Notes: a model not told the origin generated them from the sequence alone. Shown: positions 1 to 8,011, numbered from the stretch's first letter. The stretch is 15,650 nt of DNA from Lachnospiraceae bacterium (GCA_019420465.1 JAHZHB010000052.1:1-15650); one strand, 5' to 3'. Made by a program: numbers and translations.

Positions 1-79
1 TGGGGGCCTAATAAAATTTATTTAATTTTTTTCGCATTTACTCTTGACTTTTCCCAATGAGTTCACTTTCCTGTATTTT

Positions 80-1036
80 TCAGAATACATACCCCATCTC
101 ATGAATTTTCTGTATATCCTCTTCAACGGAAATTCCCTTTACCGTAAGCATATCCCCTGTAATCGCAGCGTTGGCGCCGGAAGAAAAGCAGGAAAATCCA
201 CTGTCAGAAAGATAGTCACGGCCCGCTGCCAGGCGGATATATTGCTTTGGCAACAGGAATCTGTAAATAGCTACGATCCGGCGCACCTCCTCCTTTGTCA
301 GCACCGGATATTTTCCCGTCGGAGTTCCCGGAACCGGATCCAGCATATTGATGGGCACAGACTGTACATCCAGGTCTCTTAACGTCAGTGCCATATCAAT
401 ACGGTCTTCCATCGTTTCCCCGACACCGAAAATACCACCGCTACAAACCTCAAGTCCCACCTTCCGTGCTGCACGGATCGTTGCAATCTTTTCATCGTAA
501 GTATGACTGGTACACAATGTAGGAAAATATCTCCGGGATGTTTCCAGATTATTATGGATTCGCTTCACTCCCGCTTCTTTCAGTCTGCGAAGCTGATGTT
601 CCTGCAACAGTCCAAACGAGGTACAGACGATCAGCTGCTGCTCATCGCTGACAGCTTTGATACCATCATATATTTTTTCAATATCTCTGTCACTGACACG
701 TTTTCCATTGGAGACCAGGCAATAGTGACGGATGCCCTTTTTACTGCTCTGTCTGGCATGTTCGATCAAAGCCTCCGGTTCCATCATCGCATGATGTTCC
801 ACCGGAACTTTTGCACAGGTCGACTGTGCACAGAACCGGCAGTTTTCCGAACACTGCCCGCCCTTCACGCTGACTACGGCGCACAGATCAAAATCATCCC
901 CGCCAAAGGCTTTCCGGATCTCATCCGCCGCCGTGCACAGTTCCTCTAATGGCTGCTCTGCAAGCATCAGGGCCTTTTCCTTCGTGATTTTGTATCCCTG
1001 TACTACTTTTTTCTGTAATTCTTCTGCTATACTCAT
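80..1036 (-). CDS. bioB: Biotin synthase (radical SAM)
   Basis: Catalyses sulfur insertion into dethiobiotin to make biotin, the last step of the pathway, in the cytoplasm. The 318-residue product has the radical-SAM motif CSENCRFC (Cys62, 66, 69). It also has the ligands expected for the auxiliary 2Fe-2S cluster: Cys106 (HYC), Cys138 (IVC), Cys198 (EVCSGG) and Arg268 (RLAAGR). The substrate-site segment reads IHNNLETS at 160-167, where the E. coli enzyme has YNHNLDTS. The reading frame is open back to a TTG at 1135, but I chose the ATG at 1036: a GGGTGA lies 4 nt upstream, and this start gives a length and N-terminus like other BioB proteins. A second option is the ATG at 1108. No bioA, bioD or bioF is nearby, so the cell may depend on imported dethiobiotin or on remote genes. 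Identity is very secure; the start is moderately secure. Confidence 0.95.
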   Translation of the reverse strand: MSIAEELQKKVVQGYKITKEKALMLAEQPLEELCTAADEIRKAFGGDDFDLCAVVSVKGGQCSENCRFCAQSTCAKVPVEHHAMMEPEALIEHARQSSKKGIRHYCLVSNGKRVSDRDIEKIYDGIKAVSDEQQLIVCTSFGLLQEHQLRRLKEAGVKRIHNNLETSRRYFPTLCTSHTYDEKIATIRAARKVGLEVCSGGIFGVGETMEDRIDMALTLRDLDVQSVPINMLDPVPGTPTGKYPVLTKEEVRRIVAIYRFLLPKQYIRLAAGRDYLSDSGFSCFSSGANAAITGDMLTVKGISVEEDIQKIHEMGYVF

Positions 1037-1070
1037 GCTGTCACCCGTATGTCTTTCGTATATTTTCCGT

Positions 1071-1093
1071 AACTGTGAAGGTATTGCACAGTT
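1071..1093 (-). promoter_or_regulatory. Inverted repeat in bioB leader
   Basis: AACTGTG and CACAGTT form a perfect 7-bp inverted repeat around 9 nt. It lies between the likely bioB promoter and the bioB start, about 35 nt upstream of the ATG. It does not match the BirA operator seen upstream of bioY. It could be an operator for another regulator or a short mRNA hairpin; the sequence does not decide. Confidence 0.35.
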
Positions 1094-1106
1094 TGTTTTC
1101 TTTTGC

Positions 1107-1135
1107 ATCGTAGCAGATATCCTTTGTATTTGCAA
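1107..1135 (-). promoter_or_regulatory. Possible bioB promoter
   Basis: On the minus strand, TTGCAA (1130-1135) and TACGAT (1107-1112) are 17 nt apart, each matching 4 of 6 consensus positions. They sit just downstream of the terminator of the preceding gene, so bioB probably starts its own transcript here, with a leader of roughly 60 nt. Confidence 0.4.
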
Positions 1136-1151
1136 CTACTCATTCTCAAGC

Positions 1152-1187
1152 AAAAACAGGATTTGAAAACGTATCTTCAAATCCTGT
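1152..1187 (-). terminator. Rho-independent terminator of secreted Ig-like gene
   Basis: ACAGGATTTGAA and TTCAAATCCTGT form a perfect 12-bp stem with an 8-nt loop. On the minus strand the stem is followed by a T run (AAAAA at 1152-1156 on the plus strand, which overlaps the stem base). It starts about 10 nt after the stop of the Ig-like gene and separates it from bioB. Confidence 0.85.
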
Positions 1188-1197
1188 CTCTATTATA

Positions 1198-2496
1198 CTA
1201 TCTAACTACTACTTGAACTTTAACTTTTTTGCTTCCGGACTTAACGCTTATTGTTGTCTTTCCTTTTTTCTTTGCTTGAACCCATCCATTTTTATTAACC
1301 GTTGCAATTTTCTTTTTAGCAGAACTATATGTGATTTTCTGTGATGATGTTAATGGATATCTTTCAGCAAGCAATTGATATTTTTGCCCGACATTTAATG
1401 TAAGTTTACGCGTATTAACCTTCACCTTAGATGTTTTAACCGCACCATTCTGTACCTTAACTTTTGCTATGAGCCATTCACCACTTTCCAGGACAGCTGC
1501 AATCCTAGCTGTTCCTTTCTTCTTAGCCCTTACTTTTCCGCTCTGGTTCACCGTCACAACTTTAGAATTGCTGGAAATCCAGAATGCAACCGAATCTCCC
1601 GCTGCCAAATCACTTACCCTGACATTCCATGATTTTCCTTTTTTCAATACAATGTCTGTAATAGAGAGTTTTCCGGTTGCCGGAAGTGCATCTGTATATT
1701 CACCATAGCTTACATATGATTCACAATCCGTACAATATACATCTCCAGTATATCCACCTTCAACAGCTGTTGCTTCTTTTTTATTTAATACCTGCGTATG
1801 ACGATGTCCTGTTGCAGGAATGACAACCGATGCCTTAAGTACTGTACCACAGTCATCACAAACAACTTTTTCAGTGTAACCATCGTATTCACAAGATGCA
1901 GGTTCACCTTCAATTGTATATGGTCTGTGATCAAGTTTCTTTAAGATTTCATTTCTTTCTAATGCACAAACTGCACATTTGTAAACTTGAGTTCCTTGTT
2001 CAGTACATGTACTTTCTTTAACTACATCTCCAGCCTTCCATGTATGTCCTTTTTTCAAGCATGTATCACTATATCTGAAGTAATGTGTCTTGCCATCTTT
2101 ATTATTTGCATAAATAAATGTATTATCTAATTCAACACCTATATCATTATCCAATTCATAATAGCCTTCATACATTTCTGCTGCATTAATTTTCAGATAT
2201 CCTACATATTTTTTTAAGTTACTATCGTAATTCAGATCAACTCTTTCGGATTTTATGTAGTGCTCTCCAGAATGTACCCCAAAATATGCCGATACATAAT
2301 CAATGGGATAATTGGCATATATCTCACAACTTACTGTAATCATTGTTCCGTTAGAAACAATTTCCTTTTCATGGGATATCTGTATATTCTGGACGGTAGC
2401 AGTTTGTGCATCTTTTGCCAGAACAGCAGATGCATCGCACATGCAAAATGCAAAAATCAAGCAAAAAAACAACAGTATTTTTTTCGTCTTCTTCAT
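1198..2496 (-). CDS. Secreted protein with CxxC repeats and two Ig-like (Big2) domains
   Basis: A 432-residue exported protein of unknown function. It starts with a basic tail (MKKTKK), a hydrophobic stretch and an AxA-like site near VLAKDA, so a signal peptide is clear. Residues about 35-145 form an N-terminal domain I do not recognise. Residues about 146-275 hold three CxxC pairs (Cys174/177, 213/216, 255/258) in repeats of the type TCTEQGTQVYKCAVC...GH, common in Lachnospiraceae surface proteins. Residues about 276-348 and 355-432 are two lysine-rich Big2-like domains with VTVNQSGKVRAKKKGT and ATVNKNGWVQAKKKGKTT signatures. No LPXTG, SLH or transmembrane anchor follows, so it may be released or held by charge. 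The ATG at 2496 was chosen over a TTG at 2502; GGAG lies 10 nt upstream. The gene is visibly AT-richer than its neighbours. A decayed paralog lies at 9219-9660. Confidence 0.85.
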   Translation of the reverse strand: MKKTKKILLFFCLIFAFCMCDASAVLAKDAQTATVQNIQISHEKEIVSNGTMITVSCEIYANYPIDYVSAYFGVHSGEHYIKSERVDLNYDSNLKKYVGYLKINAAEMYEGYYELDNDIGVELDNTFIYANNKDGKTHYFRYSDTCLKKGHTWKAGDVVKESTCTEQGTQVYKCAVCALERNEILKKLDHRPYTIEGEPASCEYDGYTEKVVCDDCGTVLKASVVIPATGHRHTQVLNKKEATAVEGGYTGDVYCTDCESYVSYGEYTDALPATGKLSITDIVLKKGKSWNVRVSDLAAGDSVAFWISSNSKVVTVNQSGKVRAKKKGTARIAAVLESGEWLIAKVKVQNGAVKTSKVKVNTRKLTLNVGQKYQLLAERYPLTSSQKITYSSAKKKIATVNKNGWVQAKKKGKTTISVKSGSKKVKVQVVVR

Positions 2497-2551
2497 CTCC
2501 AACTTTCTCCTTCGTGATCTTTTTTATAACAAGTAGTACACCATTTCATAC

Positions 2552-2580
2552 ATTATACAACATGAACATAACTATTTCCA
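2552..2580 (-). promoter_or_regulatory. Likely promoter of secreted Ig-like gene
   Basis: On the minus strand, a perfect TATAAT (2552-2557) follows TGGAAA (2575-2580) after 17 nt. The start codon is about 55 nt downstream. The -10 box is strong and the -35 box matches 4 of 6 positions. The rest of the AT-rich intergenic region between this gene and the J-domain gene shows no further gene. Confidence 0.45.
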
Positions 2581-2653
2581 TGTATATTCCATATTTTTAT
2601 CAATGTTCAAATCTTTTTCTTCTGCCATTAGTACTTTATATTTCCTTATATGT

Positions 2654-2662
2654 TGATATAAT
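2654..2662 (+). promoter_or_regulatory. Extended -10 promoter of J-domain gene
   Basis: TG-A-TATAAT is a full extended -10 element about 50 nt upstream of the J-domain start. No good -35 box is found at 16-18 nt, which is tolerated for extended -10 promoters. Confidence 0.5.
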
Positions 2663-2711
2663 AAAAAAAGCTTTCCACATATGTTTAAGAATGAATTTGA
2701 AAGAGAATACC

Positions 2712-3725
2712 ATGACCCCAGAAATCGCCTACCGCATCCTCGGTCTGCCTGTCACAGCCGACCGGTCACAGATCAAGAAAATTTATCACCAGCTCCTGCA
2801 TCGGATCCATCCGGATACAGATGCCTTCGAAACAGCTGCGTATCCATACACGATTCAGGAACTGAACGAAGCTTATGCGCTCTTATATAAAAATACAAAA
2901 AACAGTGCTGACAGACAATCTGCCGCCCGCACGAGCGGACAGGCTAGTACCGGATCCGCAAGAACTAAAAAGCGTCATGCCTGCGGAAATTCATCCCGAA
3001 CCGTCTGGTCGGCCCCGGAAAATCCGACAGCCTACACAGACCGTGACATCTATCATTATGCGGAAGATAGCGACGGCACAAAGCTCGGTACATTTGTCAT
3101 TGCTTCGGGTAAGTATCTCTGGACACCGGAAGAAGATTTTCCGCTGTTTTTAAAAAGTATGTTTGGCTGCAGTGACCGGATTCTTTCACAGCTGGATCAA
3201 CAGATGCAGCGAGATTTTACCCCACAGAAGCGGCTAGCAATACAGGCAGAATTAAGTTATCTTCTGGCCCAGCAGTTTATCGATCTTTCTGGCACGCTGG
3301 CCAGGCTTTTATCCTCCTCATCTTCTGAAACAGACACCGGTACTGTATATACCGTTCCTGCCATGCTGGAAACCACCGGCTCCACAGCAGCGTTGCGATC
3401 CGGCATGCTTTTATACCCTTCCGGCATAAAAAAGCACCGCCTGTTTCTGCAGACAGGCAGACAACAAGCGGCCGGTTATGTCTCTTTTACAGATGACAGG
3501 CTGTATTATGTTTTGATTCCTCTGCTGGAGCAAAAGCGGGCGCAGGTAAAAATCTCCATTGCACCGCTGACCCGAAGCTGCACACGGCATAACCATGCCC
3601 ATAAAGGAACCTACCGGGATCTTGATTTTCAGATTCGGATTTCAGGAAATATCGCGGTCACATTTCCGGAAAGTATACAGTTACAGATTGAAGCACTTTT
3701 GCAGCAATACAGAAATAACCCATAA
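2712..3725 (+). CDS. J-domain (DnaJ-like) protein with unrecognised C-terminal region
   Basis: A 337-residue cytoplasmic protein. Residues about 3-60 are a J-domain: AYRILGLPVTADRSQIKKIYHQLLHRIHPD, with the essential HPD at 33-35 that activates Hsp70 ATPase. A low-complexity linker (about 65-110, rich in Ser, Ala, Thr and Lys) leads into a roughly 220-residue region with no G/F stretch and no DnaJ zinc-finger cysteines. It is therefore an orphan type-III-like J-protein, not DnaJ itself. The C-terminal region holds a helical segment (about 140-200), a serine run (200-205) and beta-rich sequence to the end; I recognise no family. The reading frame is open upstream to 2406, but the ATG at 2712 begins the J-domain and has a weak AAAGAG site. 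The ATG at 2691 is the alternative. The gene is monocistronic, and its DnaK partner is not in the window. Confidence 0.8.
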   Translation: MTPEIAYRILGLPVTADRSQIKKIYHQLLHRIHPDTDAFETAAYPYTIQELNEAYALLYKNTKNSADRQSAARTSGQASTGSARTKKRHACGNSSRTVWSAPENPTAYTDRDIYHYAEDSDGTKLGTFVIASGKYLWTPEEDFPLFLKSMFGCSDRILSQLDQQMQRDFTPQKRLAIQAELSYLLAQQFIDLSGTLARLLSSSSSETDTGTVYTVPAMLETTGSTAALRSGMLLYPSGIKKHRLFLQTGRQQAAGYVSFTDDRLYYVLIPLLEQKRAQVKISIAPLTRSCTRHNHAHKGTYRDLDFQIRISGNIAVTFPESIQLQIEALLQQYRNNP

Positions 3726-3748
3726 AACGCTTTGCGAATTTTCCATAG

Positions 3749-3809
3749 TTTTTGCGAACAGTCGCCAAGCTTCCGTACAGGCACGGACTTTGGCGACTGC
3801 TCGCATAAA
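3749..3809. repeat. Long palindrome between convergent genes (REP-like)
   Basis: CAGTCGCCAA (3759-3768) pairs with TTGGCGACTG (3790-3799). The stem extends outward through GCGA/TCGC and TTT/AAA with two mismatches. Inside, TCCGT (3772-3776) pairs with ACGGA (3783-3787). No T run follows the stem on either strand, so it is not a classic terminator. It could be a dispersed palindromic element, or it may protect the 3' ends of the two converging mRNAs. Confidence 0.65.
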
Positions 3810-3824
3810 TAACAGAAACAGATT

Positions 3825-6467
3825 TTATCCTATCACCCAGTGATACTTCCCATTTCCAATCTTAACCATAGTTTCTCCAACTTTCACAACACCAGTGACA
3901 TTTGGCGGAAGCTCAACGTCCAGATGTATGCCGTCTGCCTCTTTCTTCCAGAAAACCGCAATTTTTCCATGGATCGACTCATATTCCGTCTTCGCCCATT
4001 CCAGACCACAGGCGTACTCCGGATTGATGCGTACTTTCCGGTAGCCCGCTTCTTCCGGCCAGAGACCACCGATTCTCCGATACATAAAATCTCCGACACA
4101 GCCAAACGCAAAATGGTTATAGGACGAATTGGTTCTGGTTCCGTCCGGCAGTGTGGCGGCCCAGTTTTCCCATATGGTGGTGGCATCAAATTTCAGGGCG
4201 TAGAGCCAGCCTGGTCTGTCCTGCTGGTACAGGATCCGGAATGCCGTTTCTGCTTCACCATTCTCACATAAAACATCCAAAAGGAACGGTACGGAAAGAA
4301 ATCCTGTATCCAGACTGTCCCCGTTTTCATGAATCAGTCGCACCAGCTGCCGGATAGCTCCCTGCTGCTGCTTTTCTGTCAGTATATGCTGGGAAAGTGC
4401 CATGACATAAAGTCCCTGCAGCTGCTGCCGCATCTGGCCATCCTCTGTCACATAGGTTTCCCGGAACACTTTTTTCCCATGCTGGCAAAGTGTATCATAC
4501 ATAGCGGCATCTTCCGCTTTTCCAAGAAGCTCTGCGATTTTGTGCATACGGTCGGCTACATATACCAGATATCCCAGTGCGATCTCTTCTTTCGTTTTTA
4601 AAGCTGTCTGCATGGGATCATGTGTCTGTGCCACGATGCTTGGAATCAGCCAGTCACCAAAATGAAACAGCTTTCCCCAGCCCAGAAGGTCATCTCCCGC
4701 CTGTGCTGTCATATAATCCATCCAGGCTTTCATCATCGGATAATTTTCCTTCAGAACCGCTGTATTTCCATATGCCTGATACAGGGCGTACGGAACCAGT
4801 ACGCAGGCATCTCCCCAGCCCGCAGAACTGATGTGGGGATCCCCGTTGTTCCCATTGACATATTTATTGCTGTCAATATCCGGCACAACATGGGGAATCT
4901 GGCCATCTGTATACTGCTCTGCCCGCATATCCCGGAGCCATCGGCCAAGAAAGCTCTGCATGTCCATATTGAAAACAGCTGTGGGTGCATACACTTCCAT
5001 GTCGCCTGTCCATCCGGCACGCTCCCTCTGCGGACAATCCGTCGGAACACACAGCATATTGCCCTGCTGGGAACGGTAAATATTGTCCTGCAGCCGGTTC
5101 AGACGTTCATCTGAGCAGCTGAAAAGACCGGTTTTATCCTGTCGGCTTGTCAGCACGCAGATCGTAAAATCTTTCGGATCTACGTCAGAAAGTCCCGTTA
5201 CTTTCACATAGCGGAAGCCATGGAATGTAAACTGCGGTTCATATGCTGTTCTGTTTCCCACAGGAACGATGCGGTCTTTCTGGTTTTTGTTCTGTCCCAT
5301 GATATTCTGCATGAAGTTACCATCTGCGTCCAGCACTTCACTGTGTTCAAGGCCGATCTCGACACCGGGTTCTGTTGCCGTGGCAAATTTCGTATAGCCG
5401 CAGATATTTTCTCCGGCATCCAGAACGACTTCTCCTTTGGGTGTGTGCAAAAGCTTCGGCTGGATCTCTTTTACACACCAGACAGGATCAATACTCTGCG
5501 CACAGAGGACCTCCGTACTCTGCTCTTTTATCTGTACAGACTTCCATGTACTGTCATCAAACCCTGACTGTGAAAAACTCTCCGGTATCCTGTTTTCGTC
5601 CAGATATTCTCCCACAAACAGATCCGCATAGATATAGCCGCCGGTCTGCCATTTCATCGTTTCATCAGAGCATACGGTCTGCACGGAACCATCTGTGTAT
5701 CGGATCTCCATCTGGAAGAAAAGAGCATTTTCCTCTCCATACTGCTGCCCGATGCCCATCAGACCGATTTTTCCGGTGTACCAGCCGTCTGCCAGAATCA
5801 CGCCTATCGCATGCTTTCCTTTTTCCTTCAAAAGCTCTGTCACATCGTATGTCTGATATTCCACATAGGTTTTATACGCTGTATACTCCGGTGCCAGCAA
5901 ATGACTGATTTTTCTGCCATCGATTTCACAGGTATACATACCGAGTGCCGTCATATAGATAACCGCCTGCTGTACATTACGATCTGTTGTAAATTCCCTG
6001 CGCATATATACCGGCGCATCCAGAATTTCTTCCGGGTGTTCGCTGGAATGCACCATGCCGGAAAAGATTGCGCCGCTGTCTGTCACATCGTTCAGCGGTT
6101 TTCTTGCCCGTACCGCCTGTACCCAGTATGCCTTCCACGACGTTTTATCCAGATTCCCTGTTGTAAATCCTGCCTTTTCGCTGACCGCACTACATCCACT
6201 GGTATCCCTGCTGGTCACCTGCCACGTATATGCAGTTTTACTTTGTAGCTCCGGTCCCTGATAGATCACATGATCCGTAGCTTCTGCTGTCACGGTGTCG
6301 GTATCCCAGATCAGTTCCTGTCCGCTCCACACCTGGATTCTGTACGTTTTCTGAAAAGTATTCTGCTTTGTGCTTTTCAGTTTCCACGAAAAGCAGGGAA
6401 TCTGATCGATGCCTTCCGGATTTTTTCTGTCCAGACACCGCAGATCATATATGCTGTATTCCTGCAT
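3825..6467 (-). CDS. Alpha-L-rhamnosidase, GH78
   Basis: An 880-residue glycoside hydrolase that releases terminal L-rhamnose by an inverting mechanism. The order fits the GH78 layout: N-terminal fibronectin-like domain (about 5-105), lectin-like N domain (about 150-330), second beta domain (about 335-440), (alpha/alpha)6 barrel (about 445-800) and C-terminal beta domain (to 880). Barrel motifs are DCPQRERAGWTGD (477-489), which carries acidic residues of the active site, then HFGDWL (602-607), TTIWENW (763-769, with the probable catalytic-base Glu) and SYNHFAFG (782-789). There is no signal peptide, so the substrate must be imported, consistent with the symporter gene upstream. The frame is open to 6512, but the ATG at 6467 has AAAGGAG 8 nt upstream. 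It is the second gene of a leftward unit with the symporter, after a 117-nt gap. Confidence 0.93.
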   Translation of the reverse strand: MQEYSIYDLRCLDRKNPEGIDQIPCFSWKLKSTKQNTFQKTYRIQVWSGQELIWDTDTVTAEATDHVIYQGPELQSKTAYTWQVTSRDTSGCSAVSEKAGFTTGNLDKTSWKAYWVQAVRARKPLNDVTDSGAIFSGMVHSSEHPEEILDAPVYMRREFTTDRNVQQAVIYMTALGMYTCEIDGRKISHLLAPEYTAYKTYVEYQTYDVTELLKEKGKHAIGVILADGWYTGKIGLMGIGQQYGEENALFFQMEIRYTDGSVQTVCSDETMKWQTGGYIYADLFVGEYLDENRIPESFSQSGFDDSTWKSVQIKEQSTEVLCAQSIDPVWCVKEIQPKLLHTPKGEVVLDAGENICGYTKFATATEPGVEIGLEHSEVLDADGNFMQNIMGQNKNQKDRIVPVGNRTAYEPQFTFHGFRYVKVTGLSDVDPKDFTICVLTSRQDKTGLFSCSDERLNRLQDNIYRSQQGNMLCVPTDCPQRERAGWTGDMEVYAPTAVFNMDMQSFLGRWLRDMRAEQYTDGQIPHVVPDIDSNKYVNGNNGDPHISSAGWGDACVLVPYALYQAYGNTAVLKENYPMMKAWMDYMTAQAGDDLLGWGKLFHFGDWLIPSIVAQTHDPMQTALKTKEEIALGYLVYVADRMHKIAELLGKAEDAAMYDTLCQHGKKVFRETYVTEDGQMRQQLQGLYVMALSQHILTEKQQQGAIRQLVRLIHENGDSLDTGFLSVPFLLDVLCENGEAETAFRILYQQDRPGWLYALKFDATTIWENWAATLPDGTRTNSSYNHFAFGCVGDFMYRRIGGLWPEEAGYRKVRINPEYACGLEWAKTEYESIHGKIAVFWKKEADGIHLDVELPPNVTGVVKVGETMVKIGNGKYHWVIG

Positions 6468-6504
6468 GATAGTAACTCCTTTTTCTTTTATCCACTTCAT
6501 ACTT

Positions 6505-6543
6505 AACGGCACATTCGGACATCTACCGTCCGGATGTGCCGTT
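6505..6543 (-). repeat. Intercistronic hairpin between symporter and rhamnosidase genes
   Basis: Two 16-nt arms (6505-6520 and 6528-6543) pair fully with a single G-U pair around a 7-nt loop. No T run follows on the minus strand. It sits 41 nt after the symporter stop and 37 nt before the GH78 start, so it may stabilise or partly terminate the message and set a different level for each gene. Confidence 0.65.
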
Positions 6544-6584
6544 ATATTGCTTTGGTGCCATCATCTGCAACACCTTATCACGTA

Positions 6585-7901
6585 TTATTTTTCATCTACA
6601 TTCCAGCAAAGCACACAAATCAGTCCCAGTACAGCAATCACTGCCGGTACAAGGGAACGTGCTGCCAGAATTCCCATCAAAGCCTCCTGTGTCTGCGGCT
6701 GATTGGCTACATAACCGGTAGCTGCCAGCAGAAAGCTTACTGCCGCACTGGCAATAGCCTGTCCTACTTTAATAGCGAAGGAATTCATGGAAAAGCATGC
6801 TCCATCCGCTCTATATCCCTGTTTTACAGCCACATAGCCTGCAGTCTGTGCCAGCATCGCTGTGATTGTTACCATCAGCATACCTGTAGACAGCCCAACA
6901 GCTGCAAAACAGATAAACAGTACCGGTAGCGAACCATTTCCCTCAACAAAGATTACCACACCTGCAATAATATCAACGATAAAAGCAGTTGCTGCAAGGA
7001 TTCTTGCCGTAAATTTTTTCATCAGCAACGGAGCCGCTACGGAGGTGATGATACCAGTTCCCATGCATATACCCATATACGCACCAATCATATCCGGACA
7101 GTTCAGGTAATAGATCATATAATATGTACCGGCCACGCTTGGAAGGATCATCGTAAATGCAGTAAATACCATAGCCAGAAGTACCAGTACCAGTGGTTTA
7201 CACATAATTTTCACAAAGCCCTTGAAAATATTGGCTTCCTGCGGCGGTGTATCCGGCACATTCACCTCTTTCGTGCTGAAATACGTAATCAATGCAAAAA
7301 TGACGGAAATCACACCGATGATCACCATAAAAATCGGATAGCCTTTTTTCAGATTGTCAACGCTTTCTCCACCACCCAGCTTAATGATCACATTATACGC
7401 TGCTGCAGAAGCAATGAACATGCCAATTGTTGTGAATGTTCTTGCCGCACTGATCAGTTTATTCTTTGTATTTTCATTTGTAGACAACGATGGCACCATG
7501 GACCATAACGGTACATCATATGCCGTAAAAATCATACCTGTAATGGTATAGGTAATGGCTGCGTAGACAATTTTTCCGCCTGTGCTCAAATCCGGTGTCA
7601 GAAAGCACAGCACGCAGAAAACGGCCAGCGGTATACAGGTAAATAGAATATACGGTCTGTATTTTCCCCGTTTTGTGACCGGACTACGGTCGGCAATCGC
7701 ACCCATCATCGGGTCATTGATCGCATCCCATATCTTTGTAAACAGAAAGATCATACCTGCAGCCATCGCCGGAATCCCAAATACATCCGTATAAAACAGC
7801 AAAAGATAAGATCCCATCACGCCGAGCGCCAGGTCTTTTCCCAGACTGCCAAGACCGTAGCCCAGAATCTGCGCCCCATTCATATCCTTTTTTTCGTTCA
7901 T
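6585..7901 (-). CDS. GPH-family (MelB-like) sugar:cation symporter
   Basis: A 438-residue inner-membrane transporter with about 12 hydrophobic segments. The signature KIWDAINDPMMG (56-67) matches MelB, with Asp59 and Asp63 at the positions of its cation site. RGKYRPYIL (78-86) is the conserved loop after helix 2. The N-terminal YGLGSLGKDLALG is also typical. The family brings in glycosides, pentosides or hexuronides with Na+ or H+. Paired with a cytoplasmic GH78, the likely cargo is a rhamnose-containing oligosaccharide or glycoside; that substrate is inferred from context only. The start has an AGGAGG-type site 9 nt upstream. It is the first gene of the leftward unit, divergent from the AraC regulator gene. 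Confidence 0.93.
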   Translation of the reverse strand: MNEKKDMNGAQILGYGLGSLGKDLALGVMGSYLLLFYTDVFGIPAMAAGMIFLFTKIWDAINDPMMGAIADRSPVTKRGKYRPYILFTCIPLAVFCVLCFLTPDLSTGGKIVYAAITYTITGMIFTAYDVPLWSMVPSLSTNENTKNKLISAARTFTTIGMFIASAAAYNVIIKLGGGESVDNLKKGYPIFMVIIGVISVIFALITYFSTKEVNVPDTPPQEANIFKGFVKIMCKPLVLVLLAMVFTAFTMILPSVAGTYYMIYYLNCPDMIGAYMGICMGTGIITSVAAPLLMKKFTARILAATAFIVDIIAGVVIFVEGNGSLPVLFICFAAVGLSTGMLMVTITAMLAQTAGYVAVKQGYRADGACFSMNSFAIKVGQAIASAAVSFLLAATGYVANQPQTQEALMGILAARSLVPAVIAVLGLICVLCWNVDEK

Positions 7902-7928
7902 CTCTACCTTCCTCCTTTTTGTAGTATC

Positions 7929-7970
7929 CTGAGTATAACAGGCCTCAGAGGATTTGAAATTGGACTGAGG
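7929..7970 (-). promoter_or_regulatory. Candidate promoter and operator of the symporter-rhamnosidase unit
   Basis: On the minus strand, TATACT (7932-7937) is a good -10 box, but the sequence 17 nt upstream (TTTCAA) is a poor -35, as expected for an activated promoter. CCTCAG (7943-7948) and CTGAGG (7965-7970) form an inverted repeat over the -35 area. An overlapping copy, CTGAG, lies at 7929-7933. The divergent AraC-type protein is the natural binder; this is inference. Confidence 0.4.
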
Positions 7971-8011
7971 TAATCCATTCTGATGTATTATTGTAAGATT
8001 TCAGCTTTGTG

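Noticed and set aside
1..79. Terminator or small gene downstream of bioB
   Set aside because: AT-rich stretch with A and T runs but no stem and no supported reading frame.
1037..1135. N-terminal extension of BioB by 33 residues from a TTG
   Set aside because: It would run through the predicted promoter and the inverted repeat, and it adds sequence not expected in BioB. The ATG at 1108 cannot be fully excluded.
2406..2711. N-terminal extension of the J-domain protein by 102 residues
   Set aside because: The stretch overlaps the divergent gene and its promoter, reads as low-complexity Ser/Phe sequence, and lies upstream of the J-domain promoter.
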